A stretch of DNA of 64,000 nucleotides from Begonia masoniana (Eukaryota; Streptophyta; Magnoliopsida; Cucurbitales; Begoniaceae), in assembly GCA_022432975.1 (NCBI GenBank), contig CM039509.1, positions 42,318,209 to 42,382,208 on the forward strand. The letters are read 5' to 3'. The translations under genes and the position numbers were made by a program. Below, one piece after another: positions 22,278 through 32,726 of the stretch. Position 1 is the stretch's first letter. Each line of letters starts with the position of its first letter. Under the pieces are notes generated by a model. The model was given only the letters and a program-made list of their open reading frames with translations. It searched no databases and was not told where the DNA came from.

Positions 22278-22469
22278 TCAACTGTAGTATCGGAGTCTGC
22301 TTTTAGTGCATGTAGACGTGTCTATGATGATCGACGAGGAAGACTTGCACCTGATCTCGTGGAGACACTTATTTGCATGAAAGATTGGATTGATGCGGGT
22401 ACTAGAAACCAACAAAGAGGTGACGAAATACTCGAAGAATTTCAAAATTTGGACTTTGAAGAAGATTAG
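22278..22469 (+). pseudogene. hAT1 transposase, C-terminal dimerisation segment
   Basis: Directly continues the transposase after the second TCAAC copy (22278-22282), with STVVSESAFSACRRVYDDRR, LAPDLVETLICMKDWID and an acidic end, stopping at TAG 22467-22469. This is the C-terminal part of the hAT dimerisation domain. The join across the 7.3-kb insertion is in frame at the protein level, which supports the solo-LTR boundaries. Confidence 0.9.
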
Positions 22470-22670
22470 CTTTTATAATATTTTCATTTTGTAATTTTTT
22501 TTGACATTTTGCAAATGATTGACGATTAGATAGGTGCCAACATAGTTGGGATGTGTTTAATTTGTAGTGATGCAAATGTCAAAATTTATAAATTTACAAG
22601 ATTATATTTTTTTAAGATATTTGTTTTTTTAAATAAATGTCTGATCTGTTTATAAAACAAAATTACACAA

Positions 22671-23195
22671 AAGCCGTTCAGTCGCCCAACTTGGGGCGAT
22701 TGCTCAGCTCTCGATTTGTTTTGCGCCGATCAATCGCCCCAAGTGGGGAGAGTGATCGGCTGTCGATTTTTTTTAAATAGAGCAACAGCCGATCAGTCGC
22801 CCCACTTAGGGCGATTGAACGGCTCAAAACAAATCGAGAGCCGATCAAGCGCCCCAACTTTGGGCGACTGATCGGCTCTTAATATGTAATTCCGGCTCTT
22901 GTTCTCTTTTAAACAGATCGTGAGCCGATCAATCGCCCCAAGTGGGGCGATTTCTAGGCGCTCGATATGTTTAAAACAGAACTATTTACAGATCGAGAGC
23001 CGAGCAATCGCCTCACTTGAGGCGACTGATCGGCTCTCGATCTGTTTAAAACAGAATTACAGATCATGAGTCGAGCAATCGCCCCACTTTGGGGCAATTG
23101 CTCGGCTCTCGATCTATTTTGAGCCGATCAATCGCCCCAACTTTGGGTGACTGATCGGCTCTCGATCTGTTTTAAATTAAAACAGATCAGTTTTT
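22671..23195 (+). repeat. Eight-unit hairpin array in hAT1 3' arm
   Basis: Eight imperfect palindromes, roughly at 22671, 22731, 22786, 22838, 22920, 22999, 23066 and 23123. The consensus left arm is GAGCCGATCAATCGCCCC and the right arm GGGGCGATTGATCGGCTC, joined by AAGT or ACTT loops and separated by AACAGATC-type spacers. Several units differ by paired changes that keep the stem (unit 6 GCCTC with GAGGC, where others have GCCCC with GGGGC). 22470-22670, just upstream, holds the transposase 3' end and AT-rich sequence only. Confidence 0.85.
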
Positions 23196-23717
23196 TAGTT
23201 TAGACTTTAGTTTAGCCTGTTTAGGTCAGCACAACAACCTGCAACCCCCGAGTCCCGATTAATCACCCTTGTCCCTAACCCCCTTCTCTGCAACTAAACT
23301 CAACGCCGAAAAGCGAAAACTGCCGAATCTGCCTTCGCACTTCGTAGCGCCTCCCCTCCCATCGTCAATCGTAGTATCGCAATTCGCACCACAATTTCGA
23401 TCTCCGCGAATCCAACTCAGTAAGGCTCACCATCCGACCAGGTTATATTTCTTCAACAATTTGATAATTTAGCTGAATAATTAGATTACTTTGTATTAGT
23501 CTGTGGAATTTGGGTTGATTTTGATTGATGAGGTTGGATTGAGACAGAAAATTAATTATGAACGAAGTTTTATAATTGTGCATGTCAATTGTTCAATGAA
23601 ATGTCTATGAGAATTCTCTTTATATTTTGTGTTGGAAGTTATTGCACACAACACAAATATCTTGTTGTTTATTTGAGTATTTAGTATTTGTGTTATTTCA
23701 CAGGTTAAAACAACAAT

Positions 23718-25243
23718 ATGCAGCCAAAGTAAAAACGATTAAAAGGTTCTGCAAGCTCAAGCTCTCAAATCAATCACTCGTTCGTAAACTCTAAGGCAAG
23801 AAAATATTTCATGGATTTCATGGCAAAAAATAAACCAATTATATGCGAGATCCAATTTCAACCCAATCGGTATGCTGGAAATATTTTAGACATGCTTAAG
23901 CAACGAAATTGGGAGAATCTTGCTGCATTAGGTGGTGATGCGAACGTAAGTATCATTCGTGAATTATATGAAAATTTGAGGGTATCCAATTCAGATAGTA
24001 TGGTTGAAGTTTGCAACTAGATCATCCACTTCTCGGCCGAGGTAATTAATGCTAAGTTTGGGTTGGATAACTCATATGATGATGATTATCATACTATGAT
24101 GGAAGAGGGACCAAATTATGAGATCATTATATTAGAGATGGGACACTGAGGTTCACAGTGGGTTTACTCAATCATAAATCGAGCTCAACCATTACATTTG
24201 ATACTAAGTTGTCTCAACCGGTATGCGCAAGCTTAGTGCAGGATTATAGGGGAAACTTGATGCCGACATCCCAGAGGTCCGAGTTTACCAAAGAGTTGGT
24301 GGTACTCCTTTATTGCATTCTCATTGGTCGCTCCATAAATATCGGGCGAATTATCCATAATAATATCAGTGCATATCGTAAGGGTTCCCCTGCTGGCCAT
24401 ATCCACCCTATCCTTATCACGCACCTATGCGCGGCAGAAAATGTCCCTATGAGCTCAACTGATGAGTCTTGGATTCAGCCAAAACTTTATGACTCTTTCA
24501 ATATTTTAAAATTACCTAATTAGCCGTATGGCGAAGCTAGAGCAAATGGATTGGGATTCATTGAGGATGCTACTGATGCTGAAATTCTTCCTCCACTAAT
24601 GTCATTGCCTCGATTGCCTTGTATCCGGCACAAAGATGGTAATATGACTTGTGCAGAACAATTTACCATAGCGGAGGCAAAAATAGAGTGCGCTGAGACT
24701 CGTCGAAAACAGCGATATGAAAAGCAATCAACTATGCCTCCCGATCAAGGCGCCTCTTCATCATCTGCCGTGCCACCCCACTCTTACTCAACTAACAATG
24801 TGAGGAAGATGTTAGAAAATCTTTCCATCCAACAAGGCCAAATGTTTGCCAATCTCGCTGCTCAACATACCAACTTTGAACAATATATAAAACAACGGTT
24901 AGAAAATATTTCCGATCAACATACCAGCTTTGGACAGGATATAAGACAAAGGCTGGAAAATATTTCCAATCAACATACCAGCTTTGAACAGGATGCAAGA
25001 CAAAGGCTAGAAAATATTTCCGATCAACAAAGACACATCAAAGATTGGTTGACGCATATGCAAAATCATTCGGTTGAGCAGACGAACTTCTTTTCACAAT
25101 ATGTGAGAGCCTTAAATGCTCATTATAACCATTTGGATCCAGCAAATCCAAGTTTACCTATCTTTCCGGAATACCTGTTGAGGCCATATCGCTCTCCACA
25201 AGAGGGTGAGGACAATGATGAGACCGACGGCAACCAATCATGA
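23718..25243 (+). pseudogene. Accessory ORF b: putative plant transposon protein (Transposase_32-like) with coiled coil
   Basis: Begins at ATG 23718 with a Ser-rich N-terminus and a KARKYFMDFMAKNK segment. One frameshift near 24130 and several stops break it. The central part (LPTSQRSEFTKELV-like, ILIGRSINIGRIIHNNI) fits the same plant transposon-protein family as ORF a. From about 24855 three near-identical 63-bp units encode QHTSFxQDxRQRLENISx repeats, a coiled coil. The end is acidic. It lies downstream of and parallel to the transposase; hAT2 lacks it. 23210-23717 is a leader-like stretch with a possible intron. Function unknown; the family call needs a profile search. Confidence 0.6.
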
Positions 25244-25382
25244 GTTATGTTACTTTTTATTTACGTTTTTTAGTTTATTTTATGCATTGAATAAGAATTT
25301 CAGGAAGTATTTATTTTAAATTTAGCTAATTTATGATTATAGTATATTTTAGTTATACAGTCAAAATTTTTTCAGAAATCTT

Positions 25383-25606
25383 TATTTATGTAAGCTCTGC
25401 TCGTTAAGCTCGACTCATTAGGCTCGTTGGGTCGGCTCGAATCGTTAGGCTCGTGGCTCGCGAGCCGGCTCGGGTTGGAAATTTTTTTGATCAGCTTGTT
25501 AGGCTCGGTTCGTTAGGCTCAGCAGGCTCGTTAGGCTCGGCTCTGTAGGCTCGGTGAGCCGGGACTTTCTCGGCTCGGCTCGGCTCGGCTTGACTCGCTC
25601 GCTTAA
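25383..25606 (+). repeat. hAT1 3' subterminal GGCTCG repeats
   Basis: Dense TTAGGCTCG and CGGCTCG units up to the terminal CATCTCTA. Paralogous to the left end of hAT2 (32240-32430, reverse orientation). Confidence 0.75.
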
Positions 25607-25614
25607 CATCTCTA

Positions 25615-26260
25615 AAGCAGTCTCCCCAGGATTAGTATACAAAGTTGCATGATGCTTTACTAAATTGGGGCTTTACGACATCAAAATCAGATTCATCCTT
25701 ATTTTTTTGTCGTACACCATATTTTCTTTTGATCATGCTGGTTTATGTGGATGACATTATCTTAACAGGCAACTCTCCTCCTCATATGGACAGGCTGTTA
25801 CATTATTTACAATCCAAGTTCAAAGTCAGGGACCATGGACCTCTTTTTTTTTCGGGATTCATGTCATCCGTACCTCTACAACAATGAGGTTCTCACAATC
25901 CAGGTATATATCTGACTTACTTCACCGTGCTAATATGGAATCTTGCAAGCCTGTCCCCACTCCTATGGTTGCTAGACCAATTTTATCCCAATAGTTTGGC
26001 TACCTTTATCGCAATATTGTTGTTGGGTTACAATACTGCTGCCTTACATGACCAGACATTGCTTTTGCTGTTAATAAAGTCTCTCAATTCATGCATGCTC
26101 CTACTGATGTTCATTGGCAAGCTGTTAAACGGATTCTGCGATATATTCAAGGTACCTCCTCTTTAGGTATCTTTTTCTCTCCATCTAACAGTTGCCACTT
26201 GACTTGCTATATAGACATCGACTGGACTTCTTGTCCTGATGATAGGAAAAACACAGGTGG
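25615..26260 (+). pseudogene. Ty1/copia polyprotein fragment: RT catalytic part
   Basis: After the hAT1 target duplicate it continues with LHDALLNWGFTTSKSDSSLF and the catalytic LVYVDDIILTG box (YVDD intact, near 25750). It then runs through HYLQSKFKVRD and, in another frame, MHAPTDVHWQAVKRILRYIQ-like RNase H entry residues and a DWTSCPDDRKNTGG motif. Several frameshifts. Ends at GGTGG (26256-26260), the target site of the next solo LTR; the motif continues at 28779. Confidence 0.9.
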
Positions 26261-27811
26261 TGTAACACCCGGTTTTATGGGGTTTTGTAATTCCACAATA
26301 TAATGGCATTTTTGTAAATATTCTGAATCTATTCCATTTAACGAGCGGGGAGTCTTGTTGGAAAAACCAAACTAAGTTCAACCAAACAAGCAATTGGATG
26401 GAGGGGCAAATTAGGAAGTAAAAAGGGGGTAGTTGGGAGCACCAAGTGAGAGTGTGACAAGTGTCAAAACTTGTGGGAGAAGCTTGGCAAAGGCAACACC
26501 TTCCTTTTCCCTCCCTTACGAGAAACCACACTCACTTTCACTCTTTCTCTGCTTTAACTTTCACAGCCACGAAAATTCTCTCCACCCCTACGCTTCTTCA
26601 CAATTCAACGGCTCCTCCTCCAACCGATCAATTTTCTTCACGATTCATTCCTAAATCGCGACCCTAGGTACGGTTTTAATGTTCTAGATTGTTAGCCTTC
26701 GATTTTAGAGTTGTTATTCAAATAGGGTTTCGTTAGAAATTGCCGAGTGAAGTTAGTAATAGTTAGTTATTGGAATGTTGAATGATAATAAGGCATTTAT
26801 GATTATGGAGGATATTTAAGTGGAATTAACGGGGTCCGATTGGGTTAGACTTGGTTCTAATGCCGTGTGTTATGAATTGGCTTAGGTGAACAAGTTCATG
26901 GATAGTGCTTGGTGTGCTGAGGACTTGAGGTAAGTTCTCGTGACTTACTGTGGCCGATTAGCCTACACCATAAGTCGAAATTCGTGTTGAGGATTGTTTG
27001 GTGTTTTGCTTGTTTAATTGCTTTGGTTGGGTAGTTAGGATTTGGTTATTTTATAGGTTGAGTATTGTAATGTCTTAATAATATTTGTGAGGTTTTGATG
27101 GTATGCTCGTCATGCATGTTTTATTGTACATTGAATTGCTCATGCATCACGGTTTTAAAACGTCATGAAAACGAATTTACGTATTGATTTCATGAAAAGA
27201 AAACGCATGTAAAGGCAAGTAAAGTATCACAGTAAACAATCATGGCATGGGTTTATCGGGGATAAGGTTCAGACTTGGCATTCCGTGGTGAGCGGGTTTT
27301 CCTCTCTTCAGATGGTGTGGGCTGTCTAACCGCTTAATGTGCCCTATCTATCTGTCAAGCATTTCCGATAACCATAGACTGACACGTACTGATATATGAA
27401 ATGACATGGACGGTTTTCATAGCATTGAGCATGCATGATCATGCATAGGCATTTACATAGAATTTACTGAGATTTTTATCTCATAGGTATCTTTATGGTG
27501 TAGGTAACTACGAGCAAGGTGAGGAAGATGTTCCTCCACCTGACGAGCCTGCAGTTTGATGGAGGATGCTCGTGGGAGCGTGCTGGCGTAGTCGATGCAA
27601 ACATGACCCGTGGGAGCTATAGGTTAAGAGTTTTGGATTGAATTGTATAGAAACTCTTTTTAGGATGCTTGGTATTTGGTTAAGTTAATCAAAACGTTGT
27701 TTTGATGTATTTTGAGGATTTAATTAGTTTCTGCTATATATGAATGAATAGATTGATGTTTTGATGAACTTTGATGATTTTAGGTTATGCAGGGGAAAGA
27801 ATGTGAAAACA

Positions 27812-27836
27812 GCTCTCTGGACAAAATCCAGAGAGC
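27812..27836 (+). repeat. Conserved LTR hairpin, followed by GATC-rich hairpin
   Basis: Arms GCTCTCTGGA and TCCAGAGAGC with a 5-base loop. The same hairpin is at 37088-37116, and a paired-change variant (GTCCTCTGGA with TCCAGAGGAC) is at 40318-40345. Right after it, CCGATCGATCGCC and GGGCGATTGATCGG form a second hairpin. Confidence 0.85.
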
Positions 27837-27899
27837 TAGCCGATCGATCGCCAGGAATGGGCGATTGATCGGGTAATGCATGGTTTAGAGTCGAGATTT

Positions 27900-28310
27900 T
27901 ATAAGAGAAAGTCATCGTCCAAAGTCTGTGGACGATAAGGTTCAGTTCAATATTTTATGAGAGAAAGTCATCGTCCAAAGTCTGTGGACGATAAGGTTCA
28001 GTTAAGTATTTTATAAGAGAAAGTCCTCGTCCAAAGTCATCGTCTAAAGTCTGTGGACATTAAGGTTCAGTTAAGTATTCTGACAAGGAAAGTCAGCGTC
28101 CAAAGTCTGTGGACGATGAGTTTATGTAGCCCGTGGACAATGAAGTCACGTGGACTGGGGACGATAAAGTCACGTGATCTGTGGACATTAAACTTAAGTA
28201 AGTCTATGGACGTTTATCTGTGGACGATGAGTTTATGTAGCCCGTGGACAATGAAGTCACGTGGACTGGGGACGATAAAGTCATGTGGTCCGTGGACGAA
28301 TGAGACGAAA
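27900..28310 (+). repeat. Tandem repeats with G-box CACGTG
   Basis: About 59-bp units containing AAAGTCATCGTCCAAAGTCT and GTGGACGATAAGGTTCAGTT, four times, then a unit of about 110 bp in two copies containing AATGAAGTCACGTGGACTGG. CACGTG is exact at 28147, 28171 and 28258. Confidence 0.85.
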
Positions 28311-28778
28311 CCCGAGTGGAATTTATTTCCCGTCTGCTTTATAGTCGTCGACTGATTTCTTTACAGAAGCCACGTCGACCCCTACTGTACCATTCGTCCA
28401 CACCCGATAGAGAGAATTAGCTATCCCGACCACTGTTCAAATTTATGAAACCCGAGAGGAAAAAGAAACTTAATTCTTTGCCTGTCTTTATTGTTTTAGT
28501 ATTGACGCCTAAGTTTAAATTATTACTGAGATTTCCACAATTAGATAGACTTCCGTTGAATAAAGTAATTAGTCTTTGAATGTTGGTAGATACGGATTTA
28601 ATGTCTGAGTCTATTCTCTCACGATTGATGAACGAATGAAAAGGGAAATGAATCGATGAATAAAAATTGTATGAGAATAGACGAGGGTAATAGGCAAGTC
28701 CAATTATAAGAAGAAGCGTAAAAGTTTAAATTTTCGGGACTTTTAGGATTTATGTATATAGAAATTGGGGACGTTACA

Positions 28779-29189
28779 GGTGGTTTTTGTATTTTCCTGG
28801 GAGACAATCTCATTTCATGGTCCTCCGCTAAGCAAAAAGTTGTTTTCCGCTCCAGCACGGAATCAGAATATCGTAGTGTAGCCAATGGTGTGGCTGAATT
28901 ACTTTGGCTCCAATCCTTACTCGGCGAATTGGGTATTCGTTCTCTAGTGGTACCACTCATTCTCTGTGATAATGTCAGTGCCACGTATCTTGCTTCAAAT
29001 TCTGTTCTACACTCCAAATCAAAACACGTTGAAATTGATTTCCATTTTGTTCGGGAAAAGGTATCAAAGAAATTATTACAGGTACAGTTTACTCCTTCAG
29101 AAAATCAGTTAGTCGATGCCTTAACCAAATCTCTTCCGCTCTCCAAGTTTGATAATTTTAAATCCAAGCTCGTCGGCCTACGGCCTTGA
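28779..29189 (+). pseudogene. Ty1/copia RNase H, C-terminal end of polyprotein
   Basis: Continues after the second GGTGG. An open frame reads GGFCIFLGDNLISWSSAKQK, then STESEYRSVANGVAELLWLQ and LCDNVSATYLASN, then HSKSKHVEIDFHFVREKV, and ends at TGA 29187-29189. This is the standard end of a plant copia polyprotein; the RNase H motifs (SWSSKKQ..SS.EAEY class, DN, HI(E/D)..HF(V/I)R) are visible. This segment happens to stay open, but it is cut off from its start and is not a functional gene. Confidence 0.9.
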
Positions 29190-29990
29190 TCTTTTGGGAG
29201 GACATTAATGTATTTAGTTTGGTTGTAACTATGGTTGAGTTTCGGTTATACGACTGGTTACTTCTTTTTTTCTATTTTTGATATATTGTAAAACTGTTGA
29301 TTGGATTGAATACAGAACTATCATTCCTCTTCTCGGCTTCTTCCTTGCTCCTTCTTCCTGCTCTTCGCCGTGAGTGTCTTCTATGGTCACAAGGTTTCCC
29401 AAGCATCCTTCCTTTAGCAAAACCTCAACAAGAAATAGTTTCCTAATTCTTATCAACTCTACATTTATATATAGTTTACACCCTCCTTCCTAGATACATA
29501 GTCGTGAATCAAACTCTCTCTTTCTCTCTCTCTGTTTGAAAAATTTGTATCTGGTTGCTTTATCAATAGAGTTTAAAGTAGGTTATAGAGTTTAAAGGAG
29601 GATGAGTCATGTCCACTAGTGGAGACTGTTTTGTGGGACGAAGTTTGGTCTCTTCCTCTAAGATGCCATGCCTTTACGTTTTGTCTACATGACACTATCG
29701 ACGCTTTTGACAACAATGGATGGTGGGAGGGAGATGAAAGAGGGCAAATATTTGGTCTATTTCTGCCACTGCCGGCAGCAAATTGCTTACCCTATCACAT
29801 ATAAGAATATATTTAAAATCATATATAATACATTTTGTGTGTTTCACTTTAATATGTAATAGTAAATTTTATTGGACCAATCATCAGAACTTTCACTTAT
29901 CAGTCATATCTCTATTCAACATACTTTTTTGGTACAAATAAATGCAGACAAAAGTCCAAACAAAACAAAAGAAAAATTTAAGAACTCCTG
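29190..29990 (+). repeat. Probable copia 3' LTR remnant and unassigned sequence
   Basis: A purine-rich TTTTGGGAGGAC (29193) precedes TGTATTTAGTTTGG at 29209, the expected place for the polypurine tract and LTR start. The CT-rich stretch 29320-29360 and a (CT)n run near 29520 look like LTR/leader sequence. The LTR end could not be fixed because the partner LTR is outside the window. 29600-29990 shows no recognisable feature. Confidence 0.45.
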
Positions 29991-30002
29991 TTACTATTGT
30001 TC

Positions 30003-30690
30003 ATCCTTGGCCAAGTAGCTCCTATAAAATCAAAAAACAACAACGTCTACATGGAAAGAAGAAGTTGCATGAATTCAATTACTCTTATATCCATATCAAG
30101 CGCTTTTGTTAAAAGTCAATCTGCAACTCTGTTGGCTTTTCTAAAAACATGTTGGACTATAACAGTCAAATCTCTATCAAGAAGATTAATGAACTCTTAA
30201 ACTAAGTTTCAGAAAGAGCTATGACAACTATTATACATAGTTAACCAGCCAACAACAAGAGTAGAGACAACTTCCAAACTAATATTTTGAAATTTCAACT
30301 TCCAAGCTAATTGAATATCATTGAGCAAAACCCAAGACTCAACACAAACAACATTACAAGTTCCTAAGGTGTTCTAAGAATATTGTAAAAAATGACCTCA
30401 CATCTCCATTTCCAAATCCACCAAATGACATTAGCAAAGAAATCTCTCCAGAGATCTATATCTTGAAAATCATTTTTAACAAAGATGTTTCTCTTGATCC
30501 AAATATTAACGGTAGAGAAGTTTGAATTTGAAGTTTATTGATGCTTAAGAAAATAAACCAAATTAGTCTTGTTTAAGGACAATTGCGAAGGACATGCACA
30601 ATAGTTTCAATATGACTATTACAGAGATGACAATACATGTTAAAGGTGAAATTTCTTTTGTGCGCTTCATATTACATCATTTTTCTATGA
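30003..30690 (-). pseudogene. LINE (non-LTR) ORF2 remnant: zf-RVT and RNase H
   Basis: Reading the minus strand from about 30690, a zinc-binding RT-associated motif appears (CHLCNSHIETIVHVLRNC, near 30650-30590), then WRDFFANVIWWIWKWRCEV (about 30450-30395). An RNase H-like region follows with VESWVLLNDIQLAWKLKF and a clear VQHVFRKANRVAD motif (about 30160-30120). Several stops and frame changes. This order (RT, zf-RVT, RNase H) is the C-terminal end of plant L1-type ORF2. The RT part is not seen to the right; 30700-32234 is AT-rich and I could assign nothing there. Confidence 0.75.
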
Positions 30691-32239
30691 TACACCAACT
30701 ATGAAAGATCGAATTCTCTGCAAAACATTCAAATATCGATTCAACATATTTTGCCATTTTAAAAAATTTAGATCACATAAATGATATTTTACAACACTTA
30801 AGCACTATTGAATAAATGATTATTTGTACTTAATATTAGATATTTTGTCACTCCTTGCACATGTTAGAAATTCGACGATTTCTCAACATCCTGGACACCG
30901 AACTCGATGTTTTTTTTTTTTTTTTGCAAAATACTCTTCTAAAATTCCTGAATGATTCGTAATATTTTCAAACTTCAAAAACAAACAAAACAAAATATTG
31001 AAAAGTATAAAATTTTGAAACTTTGATTTTCAAAATCACCAAGACAGAGGCGAGAAGGCTCTTATAACAAATGTTTTCCAAGGGCGAATTGGGAAGTCAT
31101 TTGTACGGACAATTGATAGGTAGAATTAAGTTGTATATTAATGATGGAAAAAGGAGGAAGAGAAGCTTCGTAGTCAATGGAGTGATTAAAAAAACTTGGA
31201 GAAGGGGCAAAGAAGATTGTAAAAAGTTTCAGAGCCCCGGACAATGCAAGTATCCAATAGTTAGTCATGAAAACCAATACTTTCATTTTCAGTGGCAACC
31301 CAGTCTTTGTCTCTCATAAATATTTCTTTTCATTCATGCTAACAAAATTAACTATTAATATAACATTTAAAAATTAAATACTATTTTATTTGCTCTGCTA
31401 CATTATCTTTGTTTTTCTACAAAAATATGCATAATTTTTATTCAGCATAATTCATATTTTGTTAGACTAAAACAATCATATTAATAAATAAATATTAAAG
31501 TAAATAGATCAATGTTATGATAAAATAATGGATAGTCCTTTATACGAGTGTAAACTGAACACACCACATTGTCCATGGATATCCTCTTCTTCCTCCTTCA
31601 ATACATTACAATAACCTGTAAAAAAAATGCAATTTCTTCGAGTTCCATTAAAAATTTTAGAAGACAGCATTTGCGAGTGAACTCGTTCTAAAAATAATAT
31701 TTGGTCACGTATATCATATAATAAGTTAAAAAATGTATAATCTTCGCAAAAAGACGGCTTGTACATGAAGATATTCTTGAACGAATATCTAACTCGTTAA
31801 TTTTCTTGGTTCAGCCTAAAACTATACCATTGAATCACCATGTTATTCACATGGTGTCGATAACGACAAGTATATAGATCCGTAGTAGTTTTGGTCTTTA
31901 TATCTAGTAGACAACAGATCTCAAACAATGATGAAAGCAACTCTAAGAGCAATTGTCTCTAACTTCATGGAAGTTTTCAAAATTCCCCAACTTTGAAATT
32001 GACAATTATAATAACTACTTGGAGGAAGTGTCACCTTGAGGCAGACTTATCAAGCCCAAATAAGGACAATTACGTTCGTGAGGTAGAACTAAGAGAGGCA
32101 TCTCGTGTGCACTCAAAATATGCGAATCTTTCCAAAATCTCCATGACTCATGACTTTTACAAAAACTTCAACAACATAAAATCAACCTTTACTACTCTAA
32201 CCTACCCATTCTTCCTTAATTTACGTGTCAAACATAGAG

Positions 32240-32430
32240 ATGACAAACGAGTCGGTTGGGCCGAGCCGAGGCAGAAGTAGTCTGGCTCATCGAGTCTAAC
32301 GAGTTAAACGAGCCTATCGAGTGGAGCCTAATGAGCCAACCTGAAAAAATTTCAACCCAAACCAGCTCGTGAGTCACAAGTTAAACAAGCTGAGCCGAGC
32401 CGGATCAACGAGCCTAACGAGCCGAGCGTA
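32240..32430 (-). repeat. hAT2 3' subterminal CGAGCC repeats
   Basis: Repeated AACGAGCCTA and GAGCCGAGCC motifs next to the terminus, the reverse-orientation equivalent of 25383-25606. 32430-32720 is AT-rich 3' sequence. Confidence 0.7.
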
Positions 32431-32726
32431 TATAAATATTTTCAACTTATATTAATATAATATAAGTTTTTTAAAAAATTTTATTTAAAATTATAATAAG
32501 TATTAATAATTATATGACAACGATATTTACTCATTTAATTTAAAATTAGTTATGTTAATATATATAAAATTGAATGTATTAATAAAAAAATTATTTCAGA
32601 CTATTCAACAAAAAATATCACATAAATATCATTTTGATATATAAAAAGAAATTAGAATTTGAAAAAAATTACAAATTTGAAAAAAAATTACTTCAAATTA
32701 CAAAAGAAATTCAATAAAAAGAATCT

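Larger units (their letters stand above)
10239..25614 (+). mobile_element. hAT DNA transposon (hAT1), 15.4 kb, with nested LTR insertions
   Basis: Ends are TAGAGATGT at 10239 and its reverse complement ending at 25614, flanked by 8-bp near-duplicates AAGCATGC (10231-10238) and AAGCAGTC (25615-25622). The copia reading frame is interrupted exactly here. Both termini are rich in GCTCG/CGAGC subterminal repeats. In order it carries an accessory ORF (11007-12290), a BED-finger transposase (13193-22469, split by solo LTRs), a hairpin array (22671-23195) and a second accessory ORF (23718-25243). Without the nested LTRs it is about 8.1 kb. All ORFs are broken, so it is non-autonomous now. Confidence 0.9.
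26261..28778 (+). mobile_element. Solo LTR (gypsy, B-related), 2518 bp
   Basis: TGTAACACCCGG to GGGGACGTTACA, flanked by GGTGG (26256-26260 and 28779-28783). It has a donor-like GAG/GTAAGT at 26930 with GGCCGATTAGCC, an acceptor-like GGTGTAG/GT near 27504 and the GTGGGAGCGTGCTGGC box at 27569. Further in are a perfect 10-bp hairpin (27812-27836) and a GATCGATCG hairpin (27838-27875), then tandem repeats (27900-28310). The 100-residue ORF at 28053-28355 is a translation of those repeats, not a gene. Confidence 0.95.

Noticed and set aside
28053..28355. ORF of 100 codons with repeated SLCSPWTMKSRGLG-type units
   Set aside because: It is a translation of the G-box tandem repeats in a solo LTR.
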